From: Streptomyces ferrugineus
GTDB lineage: Bacteria > Actinomycetota > Actinomycetes > Streptomycetales > Streptomycetaceae
Length of the DNA stretch: 64,000 bases
Reading direction: 5' to 3'
NCBI RefSeq assembly: GCF_015160855.1
Contig: NZ_CP063373.1
Location: forward strand, 6,324,001-6,388,000
Below, in pieces: positions 63,499 to 64,000 of the stretch. Within the stretch, counting starts at the first letter, position 1, and every line of letters starts with the position of its first letter. A program made the translations under genes and the position numbers. Under the pieces are notes generated by a model that saw only the letters and a program-made list of their open reading frames with translations, did no database searches and had not been told where the DNA came from.

Positions 63499-64000
63499 CT
63501 ACTCCGTGATGATCGCCGGGTCGCTCACACCCGGCCGCCCGGTCTCCACCCGACCGGCGAACCGCCGCAGGAACGCCGGGTCGGCCCCGGCGGTGACGGT
63601 CAGGTCGTACCAGCGCCGGCTCTTCGCCAGGTCGACCGTGCGGCGCGCGGTGGCGCCGGGCCGTACGGTCACCGTCGTGGTACGGCCGCCGTACCCGTCG
63701 GCGACCTTGAGACGGACGCTCGTCACTCCCCCGTTGGTGAAGGTCAGCTCGATGTCGTCGCCCCTGTGCCGGGCGGTGACCTCGGGACCGGCCGCCTTGT
63801 TCGAACCCTTGAACCAGCGCACGAAGCCGGACGGGCCGTGCACGGTCAGGTCGTACGAGCCGTTCGAGTACGCCGAGTTCCAGGTGTCCGCGATGCTCTT
63901 GCCGGCCTCGGTGGTGTACATCCACGGCCCGTCGGTGCGGTTGCCGGACGTGACGTGGAAGGCGGCACCGGCCTTGGCGCCGGAGGCGAAGGTCAGCGTG
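63499..64000 (-). CDS. C-terminal part of a phosphocholine-specific phospholipase C (5' end outside window)
   Basis: The frame is open to the window edge and its N-terminal part is missing. About 167 residues are seen. They belong to the C-terminal repeat domain (DUF756) of bacterial non-haemolytic phospholipase C: FHVTSGNRTDGPWMYTTEAGK, then SYDLTVHGPSGFVRWF, LTFTNGG and WYDLTVTAG, which repeats the earlier block. The complete enzyme is usually a secreted, Tat-exported protein of about 680 residues that cleaves phosphatidylcholine. From position it matches SCO6691 of S. coelicolor in my memory. The stop is TGA at 63499-63501. Confidence 0.88.
   Translation of the reverse strand, partial: TLTFASGAKAGAAFHVTSGNRTDGPWMYTTEAGKSIADTWNSAYSNGSYDLTVHGPSGFVRWFKGSNKAAGPEVTARHRGDDIELTFTNGGVTSVRLKVADGYGGRTTTVTVRPGATARRTVDLAKSRRWYDLTVTAGADPAFLRRFAGRVETGRPGVSDPAIITE

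Overview
The window is very GC-rich actinobacterial chromosome and almost certainly Streptomyces. The signs are GTG and TTG starts, extreme third-position GC, an SsgA-like sporulation protein, a WhiB-like protein, a two-domain laccase, the pca gene order with the fused pcaL, and an intergenic palindrome common in Streptomyces. From memory the gene order matches the SCO6690-SCO6740 part of the S. coelicolor chromosome. I see no tRNA or rRNA gene, CRISPR array, insertion sequence, integrase or phage gene, so this looks like conserved chromosome rather than an island.

Region by region. 1-9.2 kb: end of an unknown gene, the RNA-binding protein Tex, a glycolipid-binding-like protein, a secreted serine beta-lactamase-like hydrolase, an ABC-F ATPase, an unknown protein with clustered cysteines and a BCCT betaine/choline-type transporter. 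9.2-12.7 kb: secreted peptidases, namely an M14 carboxypeptidase coupled to what looks like an internally deleted Xaa-Pro dipeptidyl-peptidase, and a divergent M1 aminopeptidase. 12.7-16.3 kb: a PfkB sugar kinase, an APC amino-acid permease and a divergent MerR regulator. 16.3-22.1 kb: a four-gene fatty-acid degradation operon (CoA-transferase, acyl-CoA dehydrogenase, thiolase, FadB). 22.2-27.7 kb: small housekeeping genes, an endonuclease V with an unusual C-terminal extension, a BNR-repeat protein and SsgD.

27.8-34.7 kb: an antibiotic-resistance-type operon (ABC-F plus UvrA-like ABC protein) behind a strong promoter and a leader with a tiny uORF, a terminator and an alternative long-range pairing. 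It is followed by dimethylargininase, an acyl-ACP desaturase behind a triple 15-bp repeat, and a WhiB-like protein. 34.9-42.7 kb: a VOC protein, a LacI regulator with its palindrome, the small laccase, and a divergent pair of large secreted proteins (ThuA-PQQ sugar dehydrogenase with a TTA codon; cupredoxin-Ig-DUF1080) that may form an extracellular oxidative system with the laccase. 42.7-47.3 kb: divergent LigD-type polymerase and ATP-dependent ligase (no Ku here), a zinc alcohol dehydrogenase and a DUF3048 lipoprotein.

47.3-58 kb: the protocatechuate branch of the beta-ketoadipate pathway, with pcaV (MarR repressor) divergent from pcaIJFHGBL. All pca genes are tightly packed or overlapping, and two matching palindromes lie in the divergent region. 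An SDR follows, then a large LAL-type ATPase that ends before the usual LuxR DNA-binding domain. 58.4-64 kb: AnmK, a DUF2510 membrane protein, a TetR regulator divergent from a PAP2 phosphatase/DMT transporter pair across an elaborate array of 16-bp repeats, and the C-terminus of a phospholipase C.

The most interesting signals are regulatory: the ABC-F leader, the 15-bp and 16-bp operator-like arrays, and the TTA codon. The unusual protein architectures come next: the endonuclease V extension, the LAL protein without HTH, the deleted peptidase, and the cupredoxin-Ig-DUF1080 protein. No searches were run. Family calls rest on motifs and remembered homologues.
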